Shown here piece by piece: positions 12,285 to 19,390 of a stretch of DNA of 64,000 nt. Every line of letters begins with the position of its first letter. The first letter of the stretch is position 1. Source of the stretch: Pseudomonadota bacterium (GTDB taxonomy: Bacteria; Pseudomonadota; Alphaproteobacteria; Acetobacterales; Acetobacteraceae); NCBI GenBank assembly GCA_021781835.1, contig JAJXWD010000014.1:1-64000 (forward strand), given 5' to 3'. The position numbers and the translations under genes are program-made. Under the pieces are notes generated by a model. That model made no database searches and was not told the origin of the DNA. It saw only the letters and a list, made by a program, of their open reading frames with translations.

Positions 12285-12560
12285 ATGTCTATGATCGATC
12301 AAACACCTACCACGATTCGGACTGATGAGGCAAAAAATCCCATGCTGCCCGCGCCGTGGTGGAATGACCAGGCGATGGCGTGGGAGGTTTTAGAGAGTCG
12401 CCTTGCCATGACGGGCAGGGGCATATGCGCTGTCTTTGACTTGGTCGAGGCGCAGAGCGACGGCGTTTTATTCGCGCTGCACGCCCTGGAGAGAGAGCTA
12501 GGCCAGCTTCGCGGTGAAATCCGCCAAGTGCTGCACGTCGGCCCGGAGGCCGCGCAATGA
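12285..12560 (+). CDS. Small hypothetical protein of the mobile element
   Basis: 91 residues starting MSMIDQTPTTIRTDEAK. The start is the ATG at 12285 because a TGGAGG ribosome site lies 8 bp before it; the longer open frame upstream has no such site. The middle is amphipathic (WEVLESRLAMTGRGICAVFDLVE) and the C-terminal third is a likely helix with heptad-like leucines (LHALERELGQLRGEIRQVLHV). No family recognised. Position between integrase and AlpA suggests a regulatory or accessory role, but this is a guess. Confidence 0.6.
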   Translation: MSMIDQTPTTIRTDEAKNPMLPAPWWNDQAMAWEVLESRLAMTGRGICAVFDLVEAQSDGVLFALHALERELGQLRGEIRQVLHVGPEAAQ

Positions 12561-12578
12561 CCGGCGCCAGTAAGAAAG

Positions 12579-12596
12579 GCGGGGAGCGATCCCCGC
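12579..12596. terminator. Hairpin after the 91-aa gene
   Basis: GCGGGGA, loop GCGA, TCCCCGC: a perfect 7-bp GC stem 18 bp after the small gene's stop, without a U-run. Possible terminator of the integrase-side transcript. Confidence 0.4.
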
Positions 12597-12658
12597 GACG
12601 GTTGCCCGAATACACCGTCTTAGTTTTGCAGGTCATTTCGGTGCTTAAATAGCTTCCA

Positions 12659-12688
12659 TTGCTCATCCGAATCGTTTTGAGTTACAAT
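12659..12688 (+). promoter_or_regulatory. Candidate promoter for the replication module
   Basis: TTGCTC, an 18-bp spacer, then TACAAT, in an AT-richer pocket (12605-12690) of an otherwise GC-rich element and 51 bp before the AlpA-like start. Sigma-70-like by eye only. Confidence 0.35.
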
Positions 12689-12738
12689 GCCCCACGGGAT
12701 GCAGCAACACGCGGCGTCCACTTTGTGGAGTTGTAAGG

Positions 12739-12936
12739 ATGACTGAGTTTGCGTTGACGGTTGAGAATGCGGTGAAGGCCAGCGGCTTGGCCAGGAGTCG
12801 CATCTACCTACTTTTGGGCGAGGGCAAGCTGGAGGCAAAAAAGGCAGGCAAGCGCACGTTGATTATGGCCGACAGCCTGCGCCGCTATCTTGAGAGCCTG
12901 CCCCCCGCCGAGATCGGCACGGGCAAGACCGCATAA
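12739..12936 (+). CDS. AlpA/excisionase-like helix-turn-helix protein
   Basis: 65 residues with a single MerR/AlpA-type winged HTH: MTEFALTVENAVKASGLAR, then SRIYLLLGEGKLEAKKAGKRTLIMADSLRRYLESLP. The pattern 'start-helix, SRxxxYxLxxxGxLxAxKxGxRxLI, SLxxYLxxLP' is that of helix_turn_helix_17 proteins, which act as excisionases or as activators of satellite and prophage genes (AlpA in P4-like elements). The start follows a GTGGAGTTGTAAGG ribosome site. Likely controls excision or switches on the downstream primase module. Confidence 0.82.
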   Translation: MTEFALTVENAVKASGLARSRIYLLLGEGKLEAKKAGKRTLIMADSLRRYLESLPPAEIGTGKTA

Positions 12937-13050
12937 CAAAACCCCCGAGACCCGAAGGCCCCGAGGGCTGGATTAGGAAACTTGACCCTGACAAGCCAAG
13001 GATTACTAAATCAGAGCGTCGGGAGCAAGCAATTATTAGGAGCTTGCCAC

Positions 13051-13311
13051 ATGGCAAAACCACCAAAACAAAACACAACCGAAACCCGCCAGGTCGGCCA
13101 AATTGACGCGCACGACCGGCGCACGATGGCGCTGATTCACCTGCTCGCCGCCGATGCAAGGCGCCTAGCGCGCAGCGTTGAGAGCCGGGCCGAATGGCTT
13201 GAGCGCCGCCGCGAACCGGACCCGCTGATTCGTGAAGTTGCCCGGCGAGAAGCTGCACATTGCCGCCGCCTCGCCGCATTGGTGGCCGATGCGGCGAAGG
13301 GAGGGCGCTAA
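13051..13311 (+). CDS. Small hypothetical protein, mobile element
   Basis: 86 residues, very rich in Arg and Ala, mostly helical by eye (MALIHLLAADARRLARSVESRAEWLERRREPDPLIREVARREAAHC). The start is the ATG at 13051, with AGGAG about 8 bp upstream; the frame opens earlier without a good site. The stop TAA shares its last A with the primase-polymerase ATG, so the two are coupled. No family recognised. A small basic helical protein next to a primase may be a DNA-binding accessory. Confidence 0.6.
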   Translation: MAKPPKQNTTETRQVGQIDAHDRRTMALIHLLAADARRLARSVESRAEWLERRREPDPLIREVARREAAHCRRLAALVADAAKGGR

Positions 13312-14078
13312 TGACCGCATTGCAACACGCTCTCGACCTGGCCACGAAAGGCCGCGCCGTGTTTCCCATGACCGAGGCCAAGCGCCCGGCATGTGAGCAT
13401 GGCGTGAGAGATGCCACGCGCGACCCGGCCCAAATCCGTGCCTGGTTCAGCCGCCCCGGCCTGCTGCCCGCCATTGCGACCGGCGAGCCTTCCGGTGTGG
13501 TGGTGCTCGATTTGGACCGGCAACACGGCGCGGCGAATTGGTGGCGCGACAATCGCCACCGGCTGCCGGAGACAGAAGCCTATCGCACCCGCTCGGGCGG
13601 CTTGCACCTGATGTTCACCTATCGCCCCGGCATCCGGACCCTGGCGCTCGATAAGATCGGCCCCGGCGTTGAACTACGCTCGACCGGCGCCAGCGCGATA
13701 GACTGGCGCGCGGCGGGCTTCCAGAGCCTCTGTGACGCCGCCCCGGCTGAGTTGCCGCCTTCGATGCTCCCGCCGCCACCACCGCCCCCAGCACCCGCCA
13801 GCGTGCCGGTATTCACAGGCGAGACCGCCGCGCGCCGCTATGCCGAGGCCGCGATGACCCGCGCTATTCAAGACGTGGCGAGCGCCCCGCCTGGCACGCG
13901 CAACGCCGCCCTGAACAGCGCCACCTACTCGCTATTGCGCCTGGTTGAGGCCGGCGCAGTGACGGCCCGCGAAATTGCCGGGGCCATGGCTCATGCCGGT
14001 GGTGCGGCTGGCTTGCCGCCGCGCGAGATCGAGGCAACGCTCGCCAGCGCCCTGCGCGCCCGTGGAGGCGCCGCATGA
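13311..14078 (+). CDS. Bifunctional DNA primase/polymerase (archaeo-eukaryotic primase fold)
   Basis: 255 residues. The N-terminal prim-pol domain has AVFPMTEAKRPACEHGVRDAT, the catalytic pair D67-L-D69 in VVVLDLDR, and the histidine strand SGGLHLMF (H99). A Pro-rich linker (PPPPPPPAPA) near residue 160 leads to a C-terminal helical segment of about 80 residues. It should prime and extend DNA at the element's origin. Unlike D5-type proteins the helicase is not fused but encoded by the next gene, which overlaps it (ATGA). The start at 13311 is fixed by coupling to the preceding stop. Confidence 0.88.
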   Translation: MTALQHALDLATKGRAVFPMTEAKRPACEHGVRDATRDPAQIRAWFSRPGLLPAIATGEPSGVVVLDLDRQHGAANWWRDNRHRLPETEAYRTRSGGLHLMFTYRPGIRTLALDKIGPGVELRSTGASAIDWRAAGFQSLCDAAPAELPPSMLPPPPPPPAPASVPVFTGETAARRYAEAAMTRAIQDVASAPPGTRNAALNSATYSLLRLVEAGAVTAREIAGAMAHAGGAAGLPPREIEATLASALRARGGAA

Positions 14079-15049
14079 ACGCCCCGTTCGATCCCCAGGC
14101 CATTGCCGCCCAGGCCGTGGCCGAGAGCGGCAGGCCGACACCGCCAAAGGAGATGCCTCGCCCGATTACCAGCGCCGCGCTCTTGAGCATGGATATTCCG
14201 CCCCGGCGCATGTTGCTGGCCCCCTATCTGCCCGAGGCGGGCGCTGCCATGCTCTATGCGCCGCGCGGTATCGGCAAGACATGGGTAAGCCTGAGCCTGG
14301 CCTATGCCGTGGCAGCCGGTGGCGCCGTGCTCAATGGCCACGCTGTTGAGCCGCGCCGCGTGCTCTACATTGATGGCGAGATGCCCTTGGTGACGCTGCA
14401 AGATCGCCTGGGCGCGGTGGCGCTGGGCATGGGCCGGAACTTGCCTGTCGATGACTTCTTGCAATTCCTGCCCGCCGATCATTACCGCGATGGCCTGCCG
14501 GATCTGGCATCCCCCGAGGGACGCGACTTGGTCGAGGAGTTGGCCGAAAGCGTGGCGCTGGTGGTGTTCGACAATTTGAGCAGCCTGGCACGTTATAAGG
14601 AGAACGAGGCCGATAGCTGGCAGCCAATACAAGACTTGGTTCTAAGCCTTCGCCGGAGGGGCGCCACATCGCTGCTGGTTCACCACGCGGGCAAATCTGG
14701 CCAGCAACGCGGCACGAGCCGCCGTGAGGACGTGCTTGATACGGTTATCGCCTTGCGCCGCCCCGAGGAATACGAGGCCACCCAGGGCGCCCGGTTTCAC
14801 TGGCACTATGAGAAGGCGCGCGGCTTCATGGGCGATGACGCGGCGCCGTTCGAGGCCACACTAACGCTCGATGAGGGCGCGGCCCGCTGGCAGGTGACGG
14901 CGCTGGTAAAAACCCGCCAAGCCCTGGCCACCGACATGCTGGCAGCCGGGGCGAGCGTGGCCGAGATCGTAACCGCAACCGGCGCCAGCCGGGCAACTGT
15001 CTATCGCTGGAAAGATGAAATGAAGGGGCGCAGTGATGGCGTCCACTGA
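14075..15049 (+). CDS. RecA-fold ATPase / RepA-type helicase with C-terminal HTH
   Basis: 324 residues. Walker A is YAPRGIGKTW (residues 61-70), YIDGEMP follows near 99, and Walker B is LVVFDNLSSL (D166). A RepA/DnaB-like switch histidine sits in LLVHHAGKSGQQRG. The last 40 residues (AAGASVAEIVTATGASRATVYRWKDE) form a resolvase-type HTH. It is probably the replicative helicase or initiator that works with the primase-polymerase encoded directly upstream, and the HTH could recognise the hexamer array that follows. Fused ATPase-HTH proteins of this kind are common in proteobacterial islands. Confidence 0.85.
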   Translation: MNAPFDPQAIAAQAVAESGRPTPPKEMPRPITSAALLSMDIPPRRMLLAPYLPEAGAAMLYAPRGIGKTWVSLSLAYAVAAGGAVLNGHAVEPRRVLYIDGEMPLVTLQDRLGAVALGMGRNLPVDDFLQFLPADHYRDGLPDLASPEGRDLVEELAESVALVVFDNLSSLARYKENEADSWQPIQDLVLSLRRRGATSLLVHHAGKSGQQRGTSRREDVLDTVIALRRPEEYEATQGARFHWHYEKARGFMGDDAAPFEATLTLDEGAARWQVTALVKTRQALATDMLAAGASVAEIVTATGASRATVYRWKDEMKGRSDGVH

Positions 15050-15542
15050 CCTGCTGGGGCTGGCGCGGTCTCGTATGAGACTGCGCGAGACAGCCGAGCG
15101 GGCGCAGAGTCTCACGGTCTCACCCTATAGGCGTGAGACAATGAGACAAACTCCAGAAAATCCGCAGAAACCCGCCAAAAACCATGTCTCATGGCCTGTC
15201 TCACATGAGACTGAGGGTGAGACTTCCCCTGAGACCATTAGTCTCATGGTCTCACGCCAGTCTCATGCTCATGAGACAAATGAGAACATATCCCGACCAT
15301 TCGTGAATGACCCGATTGAACGCGCCGCCATCCAGGCCGAGGCTATGCCGGTGCGGCACATCCGCAAACGTCACCCGGCTTGGCACGACGCAACTGATGA
15401 ACCCCAGCCCGGCGACCGTTGCGGATGCTGCGCCGCCTCAATCTGGTGGACGGAAACCGCGAACCCCAAGGGCTGGCGCTGCCATTGGTGCCATCCGCCC
15501 GCACACTTGCAACCAAGCGCCTTCCGCGCCGTCGCCACATGA
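15036..15542 (+). CDS. Zinc-ribbon protein whose 5' half carries the GTCTCA array
   Basis: 168 residues. The first 90 are unusual, hydrophilic and repetitive (RETA, RRETM, SHET, AHETNE) because the DNA there is packed with GTCTCA/TGAGAC. The last 70 look like a real domain: HIRKRHPAWHD, then CGCC, and after about 15 residues CHWC, a C-x2-C/C-x2-C zinc ribbon. The ATG at 15036 follows GAAGGGG and overlaps the end of the ATPase gene. Function unknown. Possibly the N-terminal part is coding only because an origin grew inside the gene. Confidence 0.55.
   Translation: MASTDLLGLARSRMRLRETAERAQSLTVSPYRRETMRQTPENPQKPAKNHVSWPVSHETEGETSPETISLMVSRQSHAHETNENISRPFVNDPIERAAIQAEAMPVRHIRKRHPAWHDATDEPQPGDRCGCCAASIWWTETANPKGWRCHWCHPPAHLQPSAFRAVAT
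15068..15277. repeat. Array of 16 GTCTC/GAGAC motifs, candidate origin iterons
   Basis: Within 210 bp there are 16 GTCTC/GAGAC pentamers, 14 of them full GTCTCA/TGAGAC hexamers, in both orientations. They form two clusters (7 in 15068-15147, 9 in 15186-15277) around an A-rich 38-bp gap (15148-15185). About 0.4 pentamers would be expected by chance in this length. Position directly after primase and helicase genes suggests a replication origin. Confidence 0.75.
15148..15185. other. A-rich gap between the two iteron clusters
   Basis: 38 bp with runs AAA, GAAAA, GAAA and CAAAAA, A-rich against a GC-rich surround, and free of GTCTC. It would serve as the easily melted element if the flanking hexamers are an origin. 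Confidence 0.5.
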
Positions 15543-15649
15543 AGGACACCCCGATGACTGAAAAAACAGGCCAAAAGCAAGTTTTTTCAAATCGGCGGGT
15601 TTTACGACAAGTACGCGCGCGCACGCGCGAGGCGGCGGAGATCGTCTAG
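15539..15649 (+). CDS. Possible 36-aa basic peptide
   Basis: A short frame starting MKDTPMTEKTGQKQVF and ending in an Arg-rich helix. Its ATG overlaps the stop of the zinc-ribbon gene as ATGA, which is the only support. Codon usage and length give no further help, so it may be chance. Confidence 0.25.
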   Translation: MKDTPMTEKTGQKQVFSNRRVLRQVRARTREAAEIV

Positions 15650-16316
15650 GCGGGCAATTTCCGGTCACCAATAGCGGCGGCCATAAGGACGATTAGGACG
15701 CATGAAAAAAGGGCGGCGATCATCTGGACGATATGGACACCCTAAAAAGGGATTTTCGGCGGGCGGGCGCGTAGCGTTCAATTTTCCGTCTATCAAAAGA
15801 CGCCAACGCTTGGGCCACCGAAACCATGCACAACCCCCGCTACCCGCTGGAGATGGTGCAGCGCGTGATTACCGTAAGCCTGGAGACCCTGAAAATCGTA
15901 AACAGCCTGCCGCCAATGCTGGTTGCCTAACCCCACCGCGCGGCGGGTAAGGGGGGAGCGATACGCGCGCGAGGCCCCCCCCTGGTAAAACAGGTGCTAA
16001 ACAGGCTCCTGAACCGCCGCGCGCGCGTCTATCGGCAAAACGACCTTAAACTGGCGTGCAACATTGGAATTTTCAGACGCCATACGAACTGGTCGGGAAA
16101 TTGGTGCCACCACGCGCCCGCATGGCACGCGGAAAATCAGCCATGCCAGAACCCGTCCATCCGCCGCCATTCATCCCCATGCGCCCCAAGCCGCGTTTTA
16201 AGTGTCGGCCTGTTTTGGCAATCGAGACGGCCAGAATCCCTACCCGTCCCGCACCGTATAGTGAGTAAATTGTGAGTAAGCCCGCCGCGCGGCGGGGCAA
16301 AAAGGCCAAATTGTCT
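15543..16316. other. Right part of the mobile element, no convincing gene
   Basis: About 770 bp with only short frames of low quality (for example 34 codons at 15826-15930 starting MHNPRYPLEM). Visible structure: a hairpin at 15788-15803 (CGTCT and AGACG arms), and the right tandem GTGAGTAA site at 16257-16280. Base composition is more mixed than in the flanking genes. It may hold the right-end regulatory region or decayed genes. Confidence 0.5.
16257..16280. promoter_or_regulatory. Right arm-type site: tandem GTGAGTAA
   Basis: The same 24-bp block as 10780-10803 with one mismatch, in the same orientation, 36 bp inside the right core repeat. Supports a role as integrase or excisionase arm site. 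Confidence 0.65.
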
Positions 16317-16374
16317 AGGAAAAACAATGGCGTCCCCAGGGGGATTCGAACCCCCGTTACCGCCGTGAGAGGGC
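16317..16374. repeat. attR core: 58-bp direct repeat within tRNA-Glu
   Basis: Identical to 10629-10686. It covers the 3' half of the intact tRNA-Glu gene plus 11 bp downstream of the tRNA. Marks the right boundary of the element. Confidence 0.92.
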
Positions 16375-16403
16375 GATGTCCTGGGCCTCTAGACGATGGG
16401 GAC
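16328..16403 (-). tRNA. tRNA-Glu (anticodon CTC)
   Basis: 76 nt including encoded CCA. Acceptor stem GTCCCCA/TGGGGAC, D-arm TCGTCTAGAGGCCCAGGA, anticodon loop CTCTCAC giving CTC, T-arm GGGGGTTCGAATCCCCC. Closely matches bacterial tRNA-Glu. It is the attachment gene of the mobile element and is kept intact at the right end. It lies just downstream of recJ on the same strand. Confidence 0.95.
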
Positions 16404-16441
16404 TAAAGGTTGGCGCGTGCTACAGGCTTATGACGGCGCCG

Positions 16442-18211
16442 TCAAGCGGGGGCGGCGTCGGTGATGAAAAAACCCGCGCTCACCCGTCCCTGCCAGCTTT
16501 CGGCGCGCAAATAGCCGGCCAGGTGCAGCGGCGCCCCACCCGCGCGCGTGAGCGCCTCGGCCAGCGGCCCTTCCTTGGCGCGAAACAGCAGGGCCTTCAG
16601 CCGTCCGCCGCCTTCGCCTTCCACCATGGCGCGTATGGTGCCGCCATCCTTGCCAATGCGGTCGGCTCTCACCACCCGCGCGCGCGGCAGCACAAACAGC
16701 GGCTCGGCATTGCCGGTGCCAAAGGGGCCAAGCCGCGCCACCATCTGGGCCAGCGCGGCATCGGCGCCTTGCACGCCCAGCACGCCATCCACCACCAGCT
16801 CGGGCGTATCTGGCATATTGGCGGCATCGGCCAGGCGCTCGTTCAAAAACGCATGAAACGCCGCCAGCTGCTCCTTGGGCGCCGAAAACCCGGCCGCCAT
16901 GGCGTGGCCGCCGCCGGTGGCCAGCAGGCCGCTCTGGCGCGCGGCAATCACCGCCGCCCCCAGATCGATACCGGGCACCGACCGCCCCGACCCCTTGGCC
17001 AGCCCGTCCAAAATGCCCGCCACCAGCGCGGGGCGGTTGAATTTCTCCTTCACCCGCCCGGCCACAATGCCCACCACCCCGGGGTGCCAGTCCTCATGGG
17101 CCAGCAAGATCACATTATGCCCGGCTTCCAGCTGCGCGCGCGCCTGCTCCATGGCGTCGCTGGTAATGCCCGCCTCCACGGCTTGGCGCTGGCGGTTGAT
17201 GACATCGAGCGTCTGGGCAAGCTCGGCGGCCAGCGTGTCATCCTCGGCCAGCAGCAGCCGCAGCCCCATATCGGCCTGGGCAATCCGTCCCGCGGCATTA
17301 ATCCGCGGCCCGAGCGAAAAGCCGCAATGCATGGCGCTGGGCGGCTCGGTAATCTTGGTCACCTCCATCAGCGCCTTCACGCCGGGCCGGGCGCGCGCGG
17401 CCATCACGCGCAACCCCTGGGTCACAAAGGCCCGGTTCAGCCCGGTCAGGGGCATCACATCGCACACGGTGGCCAGCGCCACCAGGTCCAGATGCGCGCG
17501 CAGATCCGGCTCCGGGCGCGTGGCGAAAAACCCTTTCTGGCGCAGGCCGCGCACCAGCGCCACGCAGGTGATGAAGGTGACCGCGGCGGCGCAAATCTGG
17601 GTCAGCCCCGAGGGGCAATCCAGCCGGTTGGGGTTGATGGTGGCAAAAATCTCCGGCGGCAGGCCCTCGGCCTTGTGGTGGTCGAGCACAATGAAATCGG
17701 CGGCATTATGCAGCGGCGCAAAGGCGGCATGGGCGGCGGTGCCGCAATCCACGCACACAATCACCCGCGCGCCTTTTTCGGCCATGGCGCGCAGGGCGGG
17801 GGTATTGGGGCCGTAGCCTTCGGTCATGCGGTCGGGCACATGGGTCAGGGTTGCCACGCCCAGCTCGCGCAGCACGCTCACCATCAGCGCGGCCGAGCAG
17901 GCGCCGTCCACGTCATAATCGCCAAACACGCCCACGGTTTCGCCATCCATCACCGCGCGGGCCAGGCGGGCGGCGCCACGGTCCATATCCACCAGCATCG
18001 AGGGGTCGGGCAGCATGGCGCGCAGGGTGGGGTCCAAAAACATGCCCACCTGCTCAACCGCCACGCCGCGCGCGGCCAGCAGCCGGCCCATCAGCTCGGG
18101 CAGCCCCAGCTGTTGGGCCAAGGCCTGGCCCAGCCGCTCGGCGGCGGCCTCGCGCCAAACCCAGGCCTTGCCGGTCAGGCTTTGCGTAATCCCAAGAGCG
18201 TTCATATCCAT
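16442..18211 (-). CDS. recJ: Single-stranded-DNA-specific exonuclease RecJ
   Basis: 589 residues. DHH phosphoesterase motifs are visible: GDYDVDGACSAALM, VDCGTAAHA and the signature VLDHHKAEG. The DHHA1 part contains GTGNAEPLFVLP, and a C-terminal OB-like domain ends FFITDAAPA. RecJ degrades single strands 5'-3' in recombination and mismatch repair. Two in-frame ATGs (18211 and 18205) are both possible; I use the first. The longer upstream frame lacks a family-like sequence. Confidence 0.94.
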   Translation of the reverse strand: MDMNALGITQSLTGKAWVWREAAAERLGQALAQQLGLPELMGRLLAARGVAVEQVGMFLDPTLRAMLPDPSMLVDMDRGAARLARAVMDGETVGVFGDYDVDGACSAALMVSVLRELGVATLTHVPDRMTEGYGPNTPALRAMAEKGARVIVCVDCGTAAHAAFAPLHNAADFIVLDHHKAEGLPPEIFATINPNRLDCPSGLTQICAAAVTFITCVALVRGLRQKGFFATRPEPDLRAHLDLVALATVCDVMPLTGLNRAFVTQGLRVMAARARPGVKALMEVTKITEPPSAMHCGFSLGPRINAAGRIAQADMGLRLLLAEDDTLAAELAQTLDVINRQRQAVEAGITSDAMEQARAQLEAGHNVILLAHEDWHPGVVGIVAGRVKEKFNRPALVAGILDGLAKGSGRSVPGIDLGAAVIAARQSGLLATGGGHAMAAGFSAPKEQLAAFHAFLNERLADAANMPDTPELVVDGVLGVQGADAALAQMVARLGPFGTGNAEPLFVLPRARVVRADRIGKDGGTIRAMVEGEGGGRLKALLFRAKEGPLAEALTRAGGAPLHLAGYLRAESWQGRVSAGFFITDAAPA

Positions 18212-18333
18212 TGGCCCGTTTGAATCGCAGAACGCGAGTCGAGGCAAGCCAAACCCACGGCGCTTGCCGGCCTGTTCATCATTTGCCCAAGCCGTAAACG
18301 CCACATTAACCACCCGGCCCTAAATCCCAGGCC

Positions 18334-18819
18334 ATGCGCCGCTCCCTCATCCTGCTCACCGCCTGGCTTCTCGCCGTCACCACGCCCACGGCCCACGCCC
18401 AATCCAGCGTCTCCATCCCAGACCCCGCGTTCGGCGGCGGCTTCACCTTGCATAACAGCGCCAACGCGCCGGTCACGCTGCATGATTTTCAGGGGAAAAA
18501 CCTGGTGCTGACCTTTGGCGCCAGCCCGCCGGCACTGGCCCGCCTGGCCCAGGCGCTCGCGCTGGCCGACCCGTCGGGCGCAAAAATCCGCGCCGCCCTC
18601 ATCACCACCGCACCGGCCCAGCCGCCGCCGCGCGTCACGCTGCTGTCTGGCCCGGCCCCGGCGGTGCGCCGGGCGGCGGCCGAATATAACGCCACCAACC
18701 CGGCCCTGGCGGCAAAGCTGTTCTATCTGGTGGGGCCAAACGGCAAATTCATCGCCCTCATCCCGGCCAGCCTCACGCCTGGGCAAATGGCCGGCCAGCT
18801 CAAGCGGCTCAGCCGGTAA
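18334..18819 (+). CDS. Exported SCO1/SenC-like protein lacking the metal cysteines
   Basis: 161 residues with a signal peptide (MRRSLILLTAWLLAVTTPTAHA, probable cut before Q23). The mature part begins GGGFTLHNSANAPVTLHDFQGKNLVLTFGASPPALARL, which follows the SCO1/SenC thioredoxin-fold pattern 'GGPFTL..G..VT..DF.GK...LFFGYTHCPDVCP'. Here the CxxxC copper site is replaced by ASPPAL (residues 63-68), and no other cysteine is present. It ends with YLVGPNGKFIALIPASLTPGQMAGQLK, also SCO-like. It cannot bind copper in the usual way, so its role is unknown. Confidence 0.6.
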   Translation: MRRSLILLTAWLLAVTTPTAHAQSSVSIPDPAFGGGFTLHNSANAPVTLHDFQGKNLVLTFGASPPALARLAQALALADPSGAKIRAALITTAPAQPPPRVTLLSGPAPAVRRAAAEYNATNPALAAKLFYLVGPNGKFIALIPASLTPGQMAGQLKRLSR

Positions 18820-18852
18820 CAGGCGGGCAGGTCCATCCGCCCCAGACAGAGT

Positions 18853-18884
18853 TTTGGGGAGCTTTTTGAAAAAAGCTCCCCAAA
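18853..18884. terminator. Bidirectional terminator with AAAACTTTT tail
   Basis: TTTGGGGAGC-TTTTT and AAAAA-GCTCCCCAAA arms, followed by AAAAACTTTTAATTTTTT. It lies between convergent genes (SCO-like and small secreted protein) and serves both. Confidence 0.8.
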
Positions 18885-18929
18885 CCCCGCAAAAACTTTT
18901 AATTTTTTCAGTGTTTTAAAGGCTTGGCC

Positions 18930-19256
18930 TCACAGCCCCGTCACATAAACCTGCACGGTCTGGCCATTTTTCTCCGCCACGCCGTTCCAGCCGTCGCGCA
19001 CCGGCGTCGTGCCGGGGCTGGCCGTCTCGCTGGCATTCAGCTCCGGGTGCGGGTTGGTCAGGCTCGGCACCACCGCGCTCAGCACCACATGGTCATAACC
19101 CTGCGCGCCCAGCGTCTGCGCCAGCTGCGCCTGGCTCTCCATGCCGCTCACCGGCACCGTCACACAGGGCGTCTGGCCCACCAGCGTCATCGCCCCGGCA
19201 CTGCCCGCCAGCATCACCCCAACCACGGCCAGCGCCGCCCCCAAAACGCGTTTCAT
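18930..19256 (-). CDS. Small secreted protein, paralogue A
   Basis: 108 residues: signal peptide MKRVLGAALAVVGVMLAGSAGA, then a mature domain of about 85 residues with SQAQLAQTLGAQGYDHVVLS, NPHPELN and TPVRDGWNGVAEKNGQTVQVYVT. A second copy of the family is encoded at 23629-23967. The ATG at 19256 has GGAG about 10 bp upstream. The pattern of an alpha/beta segment ending in a 'GWNGxAxKxGxTVQxY' strand resembles small PepSY/BON-size periplasmic domains, but I cannot name a family. Divergent from the LysR gene at 19391. Confidence 0.75.
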   Translation of the reverse strand: MKRVLGAALAVVGVMLAGSAGAMTLVGQTPCVTVPVSGMESQAQLAQTLGAQGYDHVVLSAVVPSLTNPHPELNASETASPGTTPVRDGWNGVAEKNGQTVQVYVTGL

Positions 19257-19390
19257 CGTCAAAACTCCAATGTCACGGGCCGGCCGCCTTGGCCCGCCCC
19301 AATGCCCTCAACATAGTGCTGCGTCCGGCATTGATAATCACTCAAACCAGACCGATATTGCGCACTACAAGTTCATAATGAGAGCGCAGC

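Larger units (their letters stand above)
10629..16374. mobile_element. Integrative element in tRNA-Glu(CTC): integrase, AlpA-like, primase-polymerase, ATPase
   Basis: About 5.7 kb bounded by a 58-bp perfect direct repeat (10629-10686 and 16317-16374). The repeat contains the 3' part of tRNA-Glu, and the intact tRNA is at the right end. The integrase gene is the first gene inside the left end. Next come a small gene, an AlpA/excisionase-like gene, another small gene, a primase-polymerase, a RecA-fold ATPase, and a small zinc-ribbon gene full of GTCTCA hexamers. No capsid, terminase, portal, relaxase or resistance genes are visible. The replication module without structural genes resembles P4/PICI-type phage satellites or small integrative plasmids. 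Which of these it is cannot be told from the sequence. Confidence 0.88.

Noticed and set aside
12937-12981. Terminator after the AlpA-like gene
   Set aside because: The CCCGAG repeats here are direct, not inverted, so no stem forms.
15068-15277. CRISPR array
   Set aside because: The repeated unit is only 6 bp, in both orientations, with irregular spacing and no cas genes nearby.
15702-15950. 82-codon frame in the right part of the island
   Set aside because: Very basic, low-complexity sequence without a ribosome site or partner; not distinguishable from chance.
15994-16275. 93- and 70-codon frames near the right end of the island
   Set aside because: They overlap each other in different frames, run into the att-proximal repeat and show no domain or ribosome site.
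16376-18223. 615-codon frame opposite recJ
   Set aside because: Antisense shadow; starts inside tRNA-Glu and has no recognisable sequence.
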